Shown: in pieces, positions 1 to 11,078 of the stretch
How the letters are laid out: the number at the start of each line of letters is the position of its first letter
Position numbering within the stretch: position 1 is the stretch's first letter
Assembly (NCBI RefSeq): GCF_003589595.1
Contig: NW_020653726.1
Span: 20,402,387 to 20,466,386, forward strand
DNA from: Hyposmocoma kahamanoa
Lineage: Eukaryota > Arthropoda > Insecta > Lepidoptera > Cosmopterigidae
Direction of reading: 5' to 3'
DNA: 64,000 nucleotides
Position numbers and translations under genes: made by a program
Notes under the pieces: model-generated
Seen by the model: the letters and a program-made list of their open reading frames with translations, nothing else
Told to the model about the DNA's origin: nothing
Database searches by the model: none

Positions 1-653
1 TATTTGATACTAAATACCTAAACCATTTGATCTAGCAATACAGTTTTTACCGCTTCTCCTCCGGCAGTGATTCGGCTTAAAAATCGACATTACTAATCGA
101 TTTTGCACTACTCGCATCAAGCAGGACATCTGCTCACCACCTCTGCAACCACAACTTCTCACACTTTGGCCCCATCGACCATACATTCTACAATAAATAA
201 AATTAAAATCATGTTTAGTAATACTATGCTAATAGGTGAAGTCATCTTTATACATCTCCTTATGTTCTAACACTAGGGCAGTCTGGATGTATTTGCTTAT
301 TAGCAATTCCATTGAAATAGCTGTAAATGTAAATTAGTCACTGAAATCCTTTCTAAACATACCATCACACGAACAGTCCCATATTATATATATTCTACAT
401 AAGTTTTGTTTATAGTGCCCCTCTCTATCAAACTCCTGGTTATGCGGGAAGGGCACTATGATCCGTACCAGCTCGCTCGCACAGGGATCATCTAAATCAG
501 GTCCGAACCCCGGATCAGCACGTTTGCACGTACTTCATTCGGTTCTCTGTAAGGCTAGTGCCTTAGGTGAGCGTAAGGTGAGTAACCTCTGTATTTCCCT
601 ATGCTCCGCATGACTAACGGTTTGCCACCGCTGAGCCGCCGACTCTAAGCCGA
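1..653 (-). repeat. REP-4 repeat, inverted copy (blocks c and b)
   Basis: Reverse complement of the copy at about 19640-20100. Bases 1-79 match the end block (c) and 376-653 match the middle block (b), which includes the recognisable CCCTCCCTATCAACCTC-like segment near 420-440. The two matches are separated by about 300 unrelated bases at 80-375. The copy is cut at 653/654 by a LINE-A insertion and resumes at 2150. CpG-rich compared with its surroundings. The class of this repeat is unknown; no coding capacity is supported. Confidence 0.75.
80..375. other. unidentified insertion inside REP-4
   Basis: This segment is absent from the matching place in the REP-4 copy near 20010-20040, so it is an insertion here or a deletion there. 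It is AT-rich with no open frame and no terminal repeat that I can see. Its right end (ACCATCACACGAACAG) resembles bases near 2388-2405 at the other end of the same REP-4 copy. Confidence 0.4.
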
Positions 654-837
654 CTTGCAAGTCTCAAAGTCAAAGTCAAAGATTATTTATTCCATAGGTA
701 AAATAAATTTACACTTGAAAACGTCACATTTAAGCTACTGCTCGTTCACTACGCTGACCTCCCTGAGAAGAACGAGCAAGAAACTCTAGGGATTGCTCTT
801 TTCAAATAAACTTAAATGCTATGGAATACACCTTGAA

Positions 838-2148
838 TCAAATTTGTGTGGATTCTGGAGCCATGTCGTCTTTCCATACATCTTTATCTAACACGTAGTC
901 TTCAATTTTGTAATGTGATTTTTCGATCAAAATATTTTTAATGTAGTTTTTAAACTTAGGAAATGATAAACTTAATATATGCTCCGGAATCTTATTGTAA
1001 AAACGTATACAGTTCCCCATAACTGCCTCCGTGGCCGAACGGTTACCATGCCGGACTGCCACGCAGAGGTCTCAGGTTCGATTCCCGGGCCGAGAGAAAT
1101 AATTGTATGGCCTACAATTATTTCTCTCGTGAGTTTGGGTGTAATTTGTGGTTGTCTATGTGTGTGTCCATGGCACCCGCGACACAGGGTTTCCCTAGTG
1201 CGGGGCTATGTTGAGTGTGTGCGTTATTTATTTATTATTTATTTATAAAAGAGTGTTTACCTTGGTTAAACGAAATCGTGGTACCATGAGTTTGGACTTA
1301 GCTCTAAGGTTAATATTATGGATATCTTCTTTCTTATTGAAATTATGTACATTTTTACGAGCATATAAAATATTTGAGTAAATGTACTGTGATGCCACAG
1401 TCATGATACCAGTCTCTTTAAACTTTTCTCTGAGAGAAACCCGAGAGCCTAGACGGTACACAGAACGAATCGCTCGTTTTTGCAATACAAATATGGTTTG
1501 AATATCTGCTGCTTTACCCCACATGAGAATCCCGTAGGACATTATACTATGGAAGTAACTAAAGTAAACTAGTCTAGCAGTACTAACATCGGTAAGCTAT
1601 TCGGTATTCTCATCGGTATTCTGCGGACTGCGTATGCAGCGGAGCTTAATCTGCTGGCCAGAGACGATATATGTGGAAACCATTGAAGTTTACTATCTAA
1701 GGTCACTCCCAATAAGACTGCTTTATTAACAAGATCTAAATTTTCTCCGTTTATTTCTATGCTTGGACTAGTCGATTTCACGTTAGGTAATTCAAATTTA
1801 ACACATTTTGTCTTCTTGGCATTAAGCAATAAATTGTTAGGATGAAACCAATAAACTACCTTAGAGAGGGCATCATTAATATGGTCATAGTTAATGTCAT
1901 GTCTGTCTGTTTTAAAAATCAAGGATGTGTCATCAGCAAACAATACTATTTCGCAATGGTCCTTAACAAAGAATGGCAGATCATTAATATAAAACAGAAA
2001 TAAGAAAGGTCCAAGTATTGAGTCCTGCGGAACACCCATTTTTACTGGAGAATCCAAAAAAGTCACTCCATTTATGTCTACTTTTTGAATTCTACCGTTA
2101 AGATATGACGAGACAAGTTTTGACGCCTTGCCATTTACACCGTAATGT
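838..2148 (-). pseudogene. LINE-A reverse transcriptase, C-terminal half, broken
   Basis: Remnant of a non-LTR reverse transcriptase that would copy element RNA at a nicked target. The frame is open from 2148 to about 1600 and shows GVPQD (GVPQG in the 11-kb copy), FADD with both catalytic aspartates, and the LGVTLD motif. Near 1580-1620 a short duplication of CGGTATTCT causes a frameshift. The frame resumes at 1542-1243 (MSYGILMWG to the HNINLRAKSKL region), is interrupted by SINE-1, and ends at 1020-838 with CIRFYNKIPEH and a terminal VWKDD region. The finger and motif A parts are missing, so the product would be inactive. Confidence 0.9.
1021..1250 (+). mobile_element. SINE-1, full-length tRNA-derived SINE
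   Basis: The head looks like a tRNA with internal RNA polymerase III promoter boxes: A box TGGCCGAACGG at 1032-1042 and B box GGTTCGATTCC at 1075-1085. A tRNA-unrelated body follows (GTATGGCCTACA, then CATGGCACCCGCGACACAGG), then a TTTA-rich tail. It interrupts the LINE-A coding sequence on the opposite strand. Related copies are near 4.5, 5.3, 31.8, 37.7, 46.0, 46.6 and 63.5 kb. Confidence 0.9.
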
Positions 2149-2149
2149 A

Positions 2150-2400
2150 AATCTCCTCATTAGTGGCGGAGCTGTAAGGCATGCTCACTTCCCGAATGAA
2201 TGAACGGCGTTTCTCCAGTTCCCAGATTCCTACGCGGCCGGGAGGACCGGAAGATGTCTAGATCATCCTCTACTAGCTCTCCGGGCTAGTACCGGACATG
2301 CCAAGTGGCAGTGTCCTGCGGCAATGTCCGGACATAGCCACTCAGTTAAAGGGCAACTCACGTGTCCCGCGCGTCTCCTCGCCTCAGAACCATCACACAA
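2150..2400 (-). repeat. REP-4 repeat, inverted copy (block a)
   Basis: Continuation of the copy interrupted at 653/654. The reverse complement matches 19460-19710, including CTATGTCCGGACATTGCC and CATCTTCCGGTCC segments. Function unknown. Confidence 0.75.
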
Positions 2401-2459
2401 ACAGTAAATTCCCGATATCACAAAATCTAAATCGCGTGACATGTGAATTTCTTTTCATG

Positions 2460-2890
2460 AAGTCTTAAGGCGAATCATCTGAGAAGAAGAGGGAAAAACT
2501 GTTTTGCCAGATCAAATGGTTTAGGTATTTACTATTACATATCGGTTGTGCAAAAAATATACAATACACCTAAGGATATTGTCTAAATAATGTGATAATT
2601 TGTTACATAATAGGATGTACTTTATGCGATCATGTAAAATCCAGAAAACAGGCTAAAATAAACCACCAGCAAATTTTTGGTTTTCAACGGAAGCCCGGAA
2701 GCAACAGACGATTTAGCGACACGCCGCGCAGGCCGCCGCTCTGTTAGTCACCACCGGGCGCTTGTCGACGTCGGATCTGTGTCAATTTTTTTCCGCCTGG
2801 TCTTATTTTATTCAAATTATCCTTGACCGCGCGAATTGCAGGACGCGAAAGGCGACTCATCATCACCTCCTAAAATTTAGACCCGTGTTG
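2460..2890 (+). repeat. REP-4 end block (c and d), plus orientation
   Basis: Bases 2465-2530 are an inverted repeat of bases 1-79, and match 20030-20095. Bases 2530-2890 match the segments that follow in other copies (about 20100-20210 and 61515-61765), with GTCGACGTCGGATCTG as a landmark. The first 2.9 kb therefore hold REP-4 sequence in both orientations: either two copies head to head or one element with inverted ends. Confidence 0.65.
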
Positions 2891-3388
2891 AAATAAGGTA
2901 TTTCAACCTTAAACAGTTGTTCAAACATCAAACTTAGTACGACGACACCTTATTTCTTGCCGTTTGTATCATACCGATATACAAACAAAGCAGCCTTGAT
3001 AAAATTTCTCAACAAGTTCGACAGACTTTACGTCTGTTTCGAAATTGTTAGATAAATTTGACGTCCTTCAAAATCTTATCTTCGTTAGTTCGAAAGAGAT
3101 GTAGATGTAATCCATAAGAATCCGTCCTAAATCTTAGGATGAAGTAACAAAATGTAGCACAAATACATAATAAATGTCTGCTGTATGATTGATCGAGCCT
3201 GTGTGGAAGATTCCGCAGTTTTTCTGCCTTTTACGAGGGACGCCGGCGGTCGCATCAGGGACAGATTTCGGGGCATTTTATGTTGTGCCGTGGAATTGGA
3301 ACGATGTAAAATATTGATAGACTCTGTGAAAAGTTACGTCAACATCGGCCAAGGAAATGAATTATTTTCAATAGGTTTTGTGACAAAT
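2891..3388. other. no feature recognised
   Basis: AT-rich at first, with a more balanced patch near 3185-3310. A 78-codon frame there has no recognisable domain and no copy elsewhere in the window, so I do not call it a gene. Confidence 0.4.
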
Positions 3389-3605
3389 TGTTATAGCGCT
3401 AAAAAGTGTCCGAACTTATAGGGCGTTAAAATCGTATACAGAGTGTCATTCACGCTTTAGTCTTCGTTTGTTCGACTGACAGCGAAGCAAGCAAAATTAG
3501 ACAGTACTGCGATGACATTACAATTTAAATTTCGAATAGGTTGACTTGGGACATTTTTTCGTGGTTTTTGTATTAGACCCGTCGTCCATTTATTTGTAAG
3601 TCAAC
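3389..3605 (+). repeat. REP-5 repeat, copy 1
   Basis: Matches the reverse complement of 49242-49500. Shared landmarks are GCTAAAAAGTGTCCGAAC, ATCGTATACAGAGTGTC, AGTCTTCGTTTGTTCG and GTCCATTTATTTGTAAGTC. Both copies begin next to a GCGC/TAGCGC sequence and end at GTAAGTCAA. No coding frame or terminal inverted repeat. Confidence 0.8.
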
Positions 3606-3945
3606 GAGTGTAACAAAATAAGTTTTCTCTTCGTATATATTTACTTTTATTATAATTTTATGTACAGAGTGTTTTATGCTCACTGGTTAATCTTTAAAAA
3701 GGTGACAGCTGAAGCCATAATGAGAGAGTAAAGGAAAAGAAAGAAACAATATACGGACCTACACTTGGACTTGGACCTACACATTTATCATGGAGATCTT
3801 CACACCTTCGCACCCTGCACGCTGAGCTGGACGCTGAGCTGAACTGGAAGGAGATCGCTCAAGACAGGGCGCGCTGACGTCGTCTCGTATCGGAGGCCAA
3901 AAGCTCACGACCCACTTTAAATCAACAAATCAAACTTTGCAACTG
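3606..3945. other. no feature recognised
   Basis: AT-rich at the left, then a short direct repeat (GCTGAGCTGGAC / GCTGAGCTGAAC near 3820-3845). Nothing else is supported. Confidence 0.4.
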
Positions 3946-3948
3946 TTA

Positions 3949-4178
3949 GCGCGTTTGTGCACTGCATCCGACTTGTATTCTTTCCGAATCCGAGAGTATA
4001 CAAATCTAGAAAACTCGGAACCACTTCGGATGTCGCTTGTGCACTAAGTCCTATTCGAATTCGATAAAATACGAATGTCGCTTGCACACCTAGATATAAA
4101 ACGATCCCATCTGACATTTCGGATCGTCATTTCTCGGATTCGGAAGTGATACGAATCGGACGTAGTGCACAAACGCTC
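3949..4178. mobile_element. 230-bp MITE flanked by TTA (PIF/Harbinger-like)
   Basis: The ends are inverted repeats of about 45 bp. The left end reads GCGCGTTTGTGCACTG and the right end is its complement with few changes, ending GTGCACAAACGCTC. TTA stands on both sides (3946-3948 and 4179-4181). Inside, the CTTGTGCAC/CTTGCACAC motif recurs. A three-base TTA-type duplication is the known habit of PIF/Harbinger elements; the assignment rests on that and is tentative. No transposase. Confidence 0.7.
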
Positions 4179-4455
4179 TTATAGGCAGACGTGTCGTTTA
4201 CCATCAGATGCACGGCTTGTTCGATCCGCCACTCAATATCATAAAAAAGTCACGTAATGCTCGAGAACGTTCTATAACTGTGCAAAAATTTCAATCAGGT
4301 GAATTCAAAGCACGGACAAGATAAATTAAAGATTATGACATTGGTACACATTGTTTAATTCGTTATAAAGTATATCCGTAGAAAACGAAGGAATATTTTT
4401 AATAGCTCAGTGGTACAGCGGTTGTTTCTCTATTGAGTACTTATGACATAAATTT

Positions 4456-4590
4456 TTAAGTTTGTGGATGTTTATTAGCAGACACGGACACACATAGACA
4501 ACCACAAATTACACCCAAGCTCACGAGATAAATAAATGTAGGCTGTACAAATATTATTCCCGGGCCGGGAATCGAACCCGCCACAGAGTC
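4456..4590 (-). mobile_element. SINE-1, partial, minus strand
   Basis: The reverse complement has the B box GGTTCGATTCC and body segments GTGAGCTTGGGTGTAATT and TTGTCTATGTGTG. The tRNA-like head is truncated upstream of the B box and the 3' part after GTGTCC is missing. Confidence 0.8.
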
Positions 4591-5270
4591 GGTTATTAAA
4601 AATCGAACAAATATAAAGATAAATTCCTTCGATCCAACTGTGCTCGTACCAGTTTCTGTTGTCTGAACATAGCTACCGCTCTTATCAAATAAATTACGGA
4701 TCGAGGCAGTCCATTGTACGAATTTCTTCAAGTATTTGTGCTTGTAGCAACGTTGTGGCAACAGACACTGGTCCATTTGGAACGAACAAATTTTTCGTTT
4801 GTGCATGTTTGATCTTTGTAAGAATAATACCATGGATTAGGTATGATGAAGATAACTTGATGACTTAAAACCTTAGGAGAGATCACGCCCAGCACCTAAA
4901 AACATACTCCTAAACAACCCAATAACAAACTGCGGCAGTTTTAAAAATAAGAAACAAAAACAAGTATTAAAAATTGTAATCTCGCATCTCCTGGCACTCA
5001 CTTTACTAAAACCACTTGCTCCATCTCAATCCACTTCAAACTTCACAAGTCTAAAACAAAGCTTAAAGTGCCGGGCAAACACTTAGCAACAAAGTACTAC
5101 ATATACAAAATTATATCTGAAAGCGAACCTAATTGTATTGTTCAGCGGTTTACCTCAAAGGCCAGTGGCATTGTTTAACTAATAAATTTTGGTCGACGGA
5201 GCATCGGCGTTAAGTCAACTAACTGTCGACATTTGAATTCAATTAACTACAGACATGTTAACGAAGTAAA
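4591..5270. other. no feature recognised
   Basis: Unremarkable AT-rich sequence. Minus-strand frames at 4600-4833 run into the SINE-1 and have no recognisable domain. Confidence 0.4.
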
Positions 5271-5800
5271 GGAACGGTTACCACGCAGGGGTCCTGGGTT
5301 CGATTCCGGGGCCAGGAGAAAAATTTGTATTCTTTCGAGTGCCTTTTCAATCCTGAAGTTTGGCCATCAGCTTCCTGTATATCTCTATCAGTAGACAATT
5401 GGAACAGCTATTCGATGGAGGCAATACAGGTCCAGTCCCGGATGTTCCGCAGTTACGATATTATTTATTTGCCCAGCGCGTCTCTTTACCTGCACTTTGC
5501 CCGTCATTATGGGCTTTAGCAGCGTGTATCTATCATTCCTGATCACGTGACCAAGATACTTTATTATGCGTCTTTTGATAGATGGCATGGACAAATGAAC
5601 ACGCTGAAGCACGGTTTCGTTTGTGACTCTCTGTGTCCAACCAATGCGCAACATGCGACTGTAACACCACATCTCAAATGCTTGCAGGCGTTTTTAGTGT
5701 CTTGTATTCTCAGGCATATTTGTATGGCCTACATTTATTTCTTTTGTGAGTTTGGGTGCAATTTATGGTCTTTGTGTTCATGGCACCCGCGATATATGAA
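5271..5800 (+). mobile_element. SINE-1, split by an inserted RTE fragment
   Basis: The head with B box GGTTCGATTCC lies at 5271-5330 and the body resumes at 5718 with TGGCCTACATTTATTTC and CATGGCACCCGCGA. The two parts are separated by 387 bp of RTE sequence, and ATTTGTAT stands at both junctions (5323-5330 and 5718-5725), so the insertion carries an 8-bp target-site duplication. Confidence 0.85.
5331..5717 (-). pseudogene. RTE-type reverse transcriptase, C-terminal fragment
   Basis: C-terminal tail of an RTE-like non-LTR retrotransposon, inserted into SINE-1. The minus-strand frame reads through MWCYSRMLRIGWTQRVTNE, KRRIIKYLGHVIRNDRYTL and TGKVQVKRRAG, a pattern typical of the region after the RTE catalytic domain. 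A frameshift separates this from the final IYRKLMAKLQD followed by a stop. The catalytic core is absent because of 5' truncation, as expected for target-primed reverse transcription. The flanking 8-bp duplication shows it arrived as a discrete insertion. Confidence 0.85.
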
Positions 5801-8555
5801 AAATGTCATGGTCATATTTCGTGGTTACTGGACGACTGTAAGCGAGCGAGACAGAAGTTACTGTTGAAATACAACGTTTGAGTTTGGTCGGAGTTACGAA
5901 ACTACATTCATGTTGAGCTGATTCGTAGAGTAAATAGAAAACGGATTTCAAGCTTGACTTGGACCACTCAGGTTAACATATTTCAGGATAACATTGGAAT
6001 AGAAACAAATGCATTAAAATGATTCCCCTGGTCGGAGACAAGGTAAAGTTTTAACACGTTTTTCCTTGGTTTTTGTGTATTTTACAAAGGCTTGAGGTGA
6101 CTTTACGGGAAAGTGGAGATTGATGCATTTTATGATTTTGAATTCATACTAACTCATGTTAATTATTGATTATTATTTTAGATATATCAGAGGCGACAAG
6201 CGATAGGTCAAACCATTAGGCCAACATGGCGTTTTTCTGAGCTCCTTAGAATTTACATGCCAAATTTAATTTGAAATTTACCACGATCTATTCGATGAAG
6301 GAAAACATTGTGATAAAACCTGCATGCAAATCCTCGCCTGAGAAAAGACCCGGGGCCTGCAATGGGATTATGATTTGGATATCTACTTTAGACTCTCGCC
6401 TTTCCTGTGGCCTAAAAGATTAATTTAGAATTTTAAATGGGAGAGAAGGCTGAGCTGGGTCAGACGTCAGGGTCAGGGACTTGGGTTCAAGAAACGGCGA
6501 ACAATATATGCCGTATCGAGCAGTATCGCTTTCTGAATTTGACACGCCACAGAAATCTGTCTGCCTCAAGTTGTCAAGTTATTATTAGTATTAGGATAGC
6601 TTCATTCACGGTCTATGCAGCACCCCAACACTGCGACCATGAATTGATCTATTTCTCAGTAACTAAGTAAACAATTATATGTATTTCTCAACAATTACAA
6701 ATAAAATTATTTATCATGTGCTCGACGATCATGTTCAAAAGCTGGTAGCGCCACTGATGACGGAGGAAGCGAACGAATAATAAAAACTAAAGAAAAAAAT
6801 AGAAAAGAAAGTAAATGACGGAATTAATTTATCAAAATCCTTTTTTTAACGTGAGACGATATCTCAAAAACGAAAAGAAAAAGTCAATTAAATTGAAGAG
6901 TGCGGCCATTAAGAACGAATATTTTTTTGATAGTATCCATTGATAGATTAGAGATGTGATATTGCATATTTCTATGACATAGAACAACGTTTTTATCCAA
7001 ATATCTGTTCACTCATTTCTATGAAAATACTCAGGAGACTTGCGCATTATAAATTAATAGAATGAATGAATGGCCTTGTGTCTGGCATATCCCGCGGCCT
7101 ACTGCGCCCCTCCGTTGCGGCGTGGTAATTCCCAATCTTTTTTACGTTAAAAAGAGGCTTGTTCTTCTACGTTTAATAGTCCCTTTTTTTTACCAAGTTT
7201 CATGAAAGATTATTTAATAACACAATTAGTTGTTACGCAACAAATAACGATAATGTCATTCCAAATGTCAAGCTTCTGTGTACTGCATAAATAATGTAAT
7301 TGGTTTCTTCCGTGACTGTCGCAGTTATATTTTACTCGACAAAATATTCGACTGTTGATAATATCATATTATTATGAAAGTTTCAAAAGCAACACACTGA
7401 TATTTTTCTTAAAATAGAAAAGTGAATTGTAATAACATGAATTTTTGCTTTGACTCCGTAGAATTTCTTCGAAACATTATATTTTTATAAATAATGAAGC
7501 GTAATTTATTCAGGAAATATTGTTGAACGTTGAAAGTAACGAAGTGGAATATAATTTACATTGGCTGATATAAAAATAACTAGGTGTTATTAATCCTTCC
7601 AAGAAATATTATGCAATTCCAAATATTAAAGAAACAATTTCCGGAGACCACAAAAATGACAGATACTTCCGCATAAGTGTCTTTCTAAAATGGTTAAAGG
7701 TAGAGAATTTGTTTATTTTTCTTTCAAGAAAGTTTACCTTTTTATTGGAGATTAGGTGCACCAACTCCGTATTACAGTAATTGTGGCATAATTGAAGACG
7801 TTTTCAATGTATTGATGGAATGTGTTCAGACCGAGAGAATACGGAGGCAGTTCGGCAATGTGGCCGACAGACTAGGTGTAACAGTGCATTGGCCGTTCCT
7901 TCGTCAAACGAAGCCAAATTGTACAAAGGAATTATTTCATTAGTCTGGATCTATGTTAGATATAATATGTAAACAAAGCAGCATTACGGAGCGCCATGAC
8001 CATTTTGCTATATGGTAAAACTCGTTAAATTCAGATATTAAAAAAAATGTATTAAGAACACTATTTCATTTTTAGTTACTAAAAATGACAGTTTAAATAA
8101 CTATTAAAATAAGTACTTTACAATATCTGTTTGATTTTTTCATATACGTGAAAAAAGCATTGTAAAATTGAGAAAAGTGATGTCTCACTACAGTTATTGT
8201 GCCAAGAACACGTGTTGACATTCGAGATTATGATAAACTGCGCCTACATTTTGTCCAAGTAACTCTTTCACAAAAATCACCAGAGTGTCACGTATCCCAA
8301 GTGTCATTGCTACTAAAGTAACAGCGATTTATTTGAATGGGCCAACTCTAGTTTGAATCTCGTGCTTAAACGATTTGGCAGCTACCGCCTAATTGCGTCC
8401 GTCTTCATCGTATTCCTTATTCATGTGAAAACATCTTTTCAATTAGGCTTTCCCGCTAAGTTTCTTTTCGGCTTTATGAGTTAATACTTTAAAGATTTTG
8501 GGAAGTATGATTCGTTAAAAATCTTTACAAACATTTTGATATTAATGTTTGAGAC
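5801..8555. other. long stretch with no recognised gene
   Basis: Mostly AT-rich, with long A or T runs. More balanced patches occur at 6310-6500, 7075-7130 and 7800-7890. A 77-codon frame at 6437-6670 has no domain I recognise. No copies of the repeat families named here, no splice-bounded frame and no RNA gene were seen. Confidence 0.5.
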
Positions 8556-8660
8556 GACAATAAATATAGTAGAAGTGTTGTTGTTGAAACCTCGAAAATC
8601 GTAGAAAAATGCCTTATTTAGCTACTTGGGAGTGCAAAAAATCATAGTCGCTCTGAGACA
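8556..8660 (+). repeat. REP-F repeat, short fragment
   Basis: Contains AACCTCGAAAATCGTAGA and AAATGCCTTATTTAGCTAC, which match the REP-F copy near 56675-56725. The rest of the unit is absent. Confidence 0.55.
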
Positions 8661-8890
8661 TAAGTTGAGAAGTTGATAAACTTCTGCTGTCCAGATTTTT
8701 TTCATCCGATACAATAAAATGATCCCTTCGTAAAAGTGAGTCGATCACCACTAAAAAAATGTTGATACATTTTATTCATTTTTATGGAGAACTCACGCTT
8801 GACCAAAAAATTACGACTTTTGTTTAAAACTGTTTAAACCCTGCCTGATAGACAATGTCTAGAAACAGTGGTAGAAACGGTAAAACTAGA

Positions 8891-9388
8891 CATCATCGAG
8901 TATATAATAACCAGAAATAGAGATGAAATGTCATTTAATTTGTTTGAAAACTATTCTGCCGTATCATTACTGTGACAACTGCGCTCCGATTGGCCAGCCC
9001 GAATTCGAAATAATTGATCGTCAATTGTTTTACTTCAAATTGACCAGTCTAACTTGAGCTTTGCATAATGGACGAAAATTGAAAAATTACATATTTAATT
9101 ACCAATGAAATGTGATTCCGTCTGTCTTGTCATTAGATGTTTTGTTGTTTTTCCCACACCACCAAATAGAAGTGCACGGCATTGTTAGAGATATTATCTT
9201 TATTACAATAAATACAGAATATTTTTGGAATATACGGAGACGTATACAAAGGCCAGTTTCTATTTGTGATTTCAGCGCAAACGAGATTTGATATTTAAAA
9301 GTGATATAAAGCTCCATTTTCCTGATGAGTTGCCAGGAATGAAAAGCCCTTATTTAGTCTCTATTTCTGGTTATATACTCGATGTTAC
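8891..9388. mobile_element. 500-bp element with terminal inverted repeats
   Basis: The left end reads CATCGAGTATATAATAACC followed by AGAAATAGAGA. The right end (9348-9388) is the complement without the extra ATA: TCTCTATTTCTGGTTATAT then ACTCGATG. The arms are about 28 bp. Target duplication is unclear. The interior is AT-rich and non-coding, so this is probably a MITE. Confidence 0.55.
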
Positions 9389-9777
9389 AAGTACACAATA
9401 GCCACGCTACCTGTCTGTAATTTGGAAAAGCTCTTTTCCTCAGAAATACAAATTTTATTCTCTAAATGGGAAAATAACAAATCTGAACGTGGTAGCCCTA
9501 CGCAGAACATCTATTTCCGACAATGCTTTCCTATAATTAGGTCAATCGAGTACTACAAATCAATGGCGGTGAGCCACTTGGAACGGCCAAACAATAATAG
9601 TCTACATATGAATAGCGTAAAATACATGTGTTACCTAATAATATTCGAGATATAGAAGAAGACACTGGCAATGAAAAAACATTGAAATAGTTATTAATAA
9701 AAAATGCTATTACAATTGAATACTTCTGTGATAAAAATTCGGTGGAGTTAGTGGAGTATTTAGAGGAGAGTTTATTT
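9389..9777. other. no feature recognised
   Basis: AT-rich gap between two inverted-repeat elements. The short frames here lack any domain or copy elsewhere. Confidence 0.4.
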
Positions 9778-10511
9778 TTAACCGACTTCAAAAATAGGAG
9801 GAGGTTTTTTGTACGTATGTTACGCGATAACCCTTTTTGTTAACTAATTTTGATAATTATTTTATATTCTTTTAAATTTGAAGAAAATATACACCTCTAA
9901 GGATGGCAAACTGGGGGATGAATGACCTTTGAAATTGGTTTTTTTAAATGATGTAATGGAATCTGTTTGACATTTAGTTAAGTACTACAATTTATAATAA
10001 ATAATAGTAATGTAAAAATTTTATAAATATTTTTGTTTTCAGTGAGTAAATTATAAACTAACTATATTCATTTGAATTTGAGTTTGAGCTTAAAATTAAA
10101 TAACGTGTGAAAATCGTGAAAGTTGAAATCAAAGCATCTATTTTATTTATTTAAATTTATGAACAAAAATACCTCTGTAATTTGCCCTTACAGTCGTTCC
10201 CTAAGGCGCTGGTTTTCAGTCAATGTCAACGACGTTGTGCAAAGTTTTTTGTAAGCAATAGCTGTAGTTTTTATTTAAAACAAAAAAAAACGACATCAAA
10301 AGTTGGCTCATATTTGTCAAGTTTTATTGCACTCGTTTAACGGAAAGTGGGTGAAATTTAATAAAACGGAATCATCCCCTAATGTGCCACCTTCAGGGGT
10401 GGAATATTTTCTTCAAATTTAAAAGGCAAAAAATCACTGAAATCGTTTCACACAATGTCGGTGTTATTGCGTAAGTTGAATGGAGAACGTCCTCCTTTTT
10501 AAGTCGGTTAA
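9778..10511. mobile_element. TIR-T element, complete, long inverted arms
   Basis: Begins ACCGACTTCAAAAATAGG and ends with the inverted counterpart CCTCCTTTTTAAGTCGGTTA. Homology between the arms continues about 150 bp inward: TTTAAATTTGAAGAAAATAT and a GGTGGCA/GGGGATGA block occur in both at similar distances. TA flanks both ends, as expected for Tc1/mariner-type insertion. It contains no transposase frame. Other copies or arms are at 27.3, 30.3, 34.7, 36.4, 49.6 and 50.4 kb. Confidence 0.7.
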
Positions 10512-10754
10512 AAATATTAGAAACGACTAGAAGTGTGATTGTTCATTGTGCATTTAAAATAATCTATTCGATGTGTATGTAAAATTGAAATGATTACGAA
10601 TCTATATCAAAGTTAGTAAATATTTACATATTTATATAATCACGTAAATGGTGACTGTCAGAATATACTTTTCCTAAGACCTACTTTGTTCATACTCAAA
10701 ATTTTTGCGACAATAATTTATTCTATATCAGAAACTACGTCTTTATGACCACGA

Positions 10755-11071
10755 TGACCGTCGATACGAAGATCGAATACTTAGAAAAAATTCCTTGGAT
10801 CTGGCCGGACTCGAACCGACGTCTTCTAGCAAACCGTGCCAGACGCTATGACAACTAAGCCACGGAACGATCAGTGGACCTCGCGAATTTTTCTATGTGC
10901 TGCTTGTCGTATCTTTTGTATTTGGTTTTTCAACGACTTTTTAGCCGTAGCGTCATCTATGAGAAATCCTTGAAAGTATTTCGTCACCCAGTTAGATACC
11001 TTTATAGCTACCAGCCCCGGCTAAAGAAATCGCTATTTTGTTACACTCCACTAGTTTGTTATAATTATTAA
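10755..11071 (-). mobile_element. SINE-2 with long 5' leader, minus strand
   Basis: The reverse complement has a tRNA-like A box (TGGCTTAGTTG) and B box (GGTTCGAGTCC) in the order leader, tRNA-like part, tail. The leader carries AGCCGGGGCTGGTAGC and ACGGCTAAAAAGTCGTTG, both shared with the copy at 26425-26695. The outer edge is TAACAAACTAGTGGAGT, a sequence that also ends the 3' tail of other copies. LINE-A begins a few bases beyond it. Confidence 0.75.
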
Positions 11072-11078
11072 TATCATA

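Larger units (their letters stand above)
654..2149 (-). mobile_element. LINE-A, 5'-truncated non-LTR retrotransposon
   Basis: A minus-strand copy of the family best seen at 11079-13057. The 3' end is at 654-680, with a CTTTGA-unit microsatellite tail, and the 3' untranslated region runs to about 830. It interrupts REP-4 between the GCCGACT and AAATCTCCTC segments that are contiguous in the copy near 19690-19720. A SINE-1 (1021-1250) is inserted in it. No clear target duplication is visible. Microsatellite tails and poorly defined target duplications are known for CR1-like elements. Confidence 0.85.

Noticed and set aside
3185..3421. 78-codon frame as a host gene
   Set aside because: No domain and no splice context, and it runs into REP-5.
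4395..4440. tRNA-like TAGCTCAGTGGTACAGCG segment
   Set aside because: No B box or matching acceptor follows before the SINE-1; it may be a scrap of another SINE.
6437..6670. 77-codon frame as a host gene
   Set aside because: Balanced composition, but no domain and no homologous copy; a protein search would decide.
10790..10865. tRNA gene on the minus strand
   Set aside because: The boxes are present but the acceptor arms do not pair and the same sequence is repeated with a leader and tail, so it is SINE-2.
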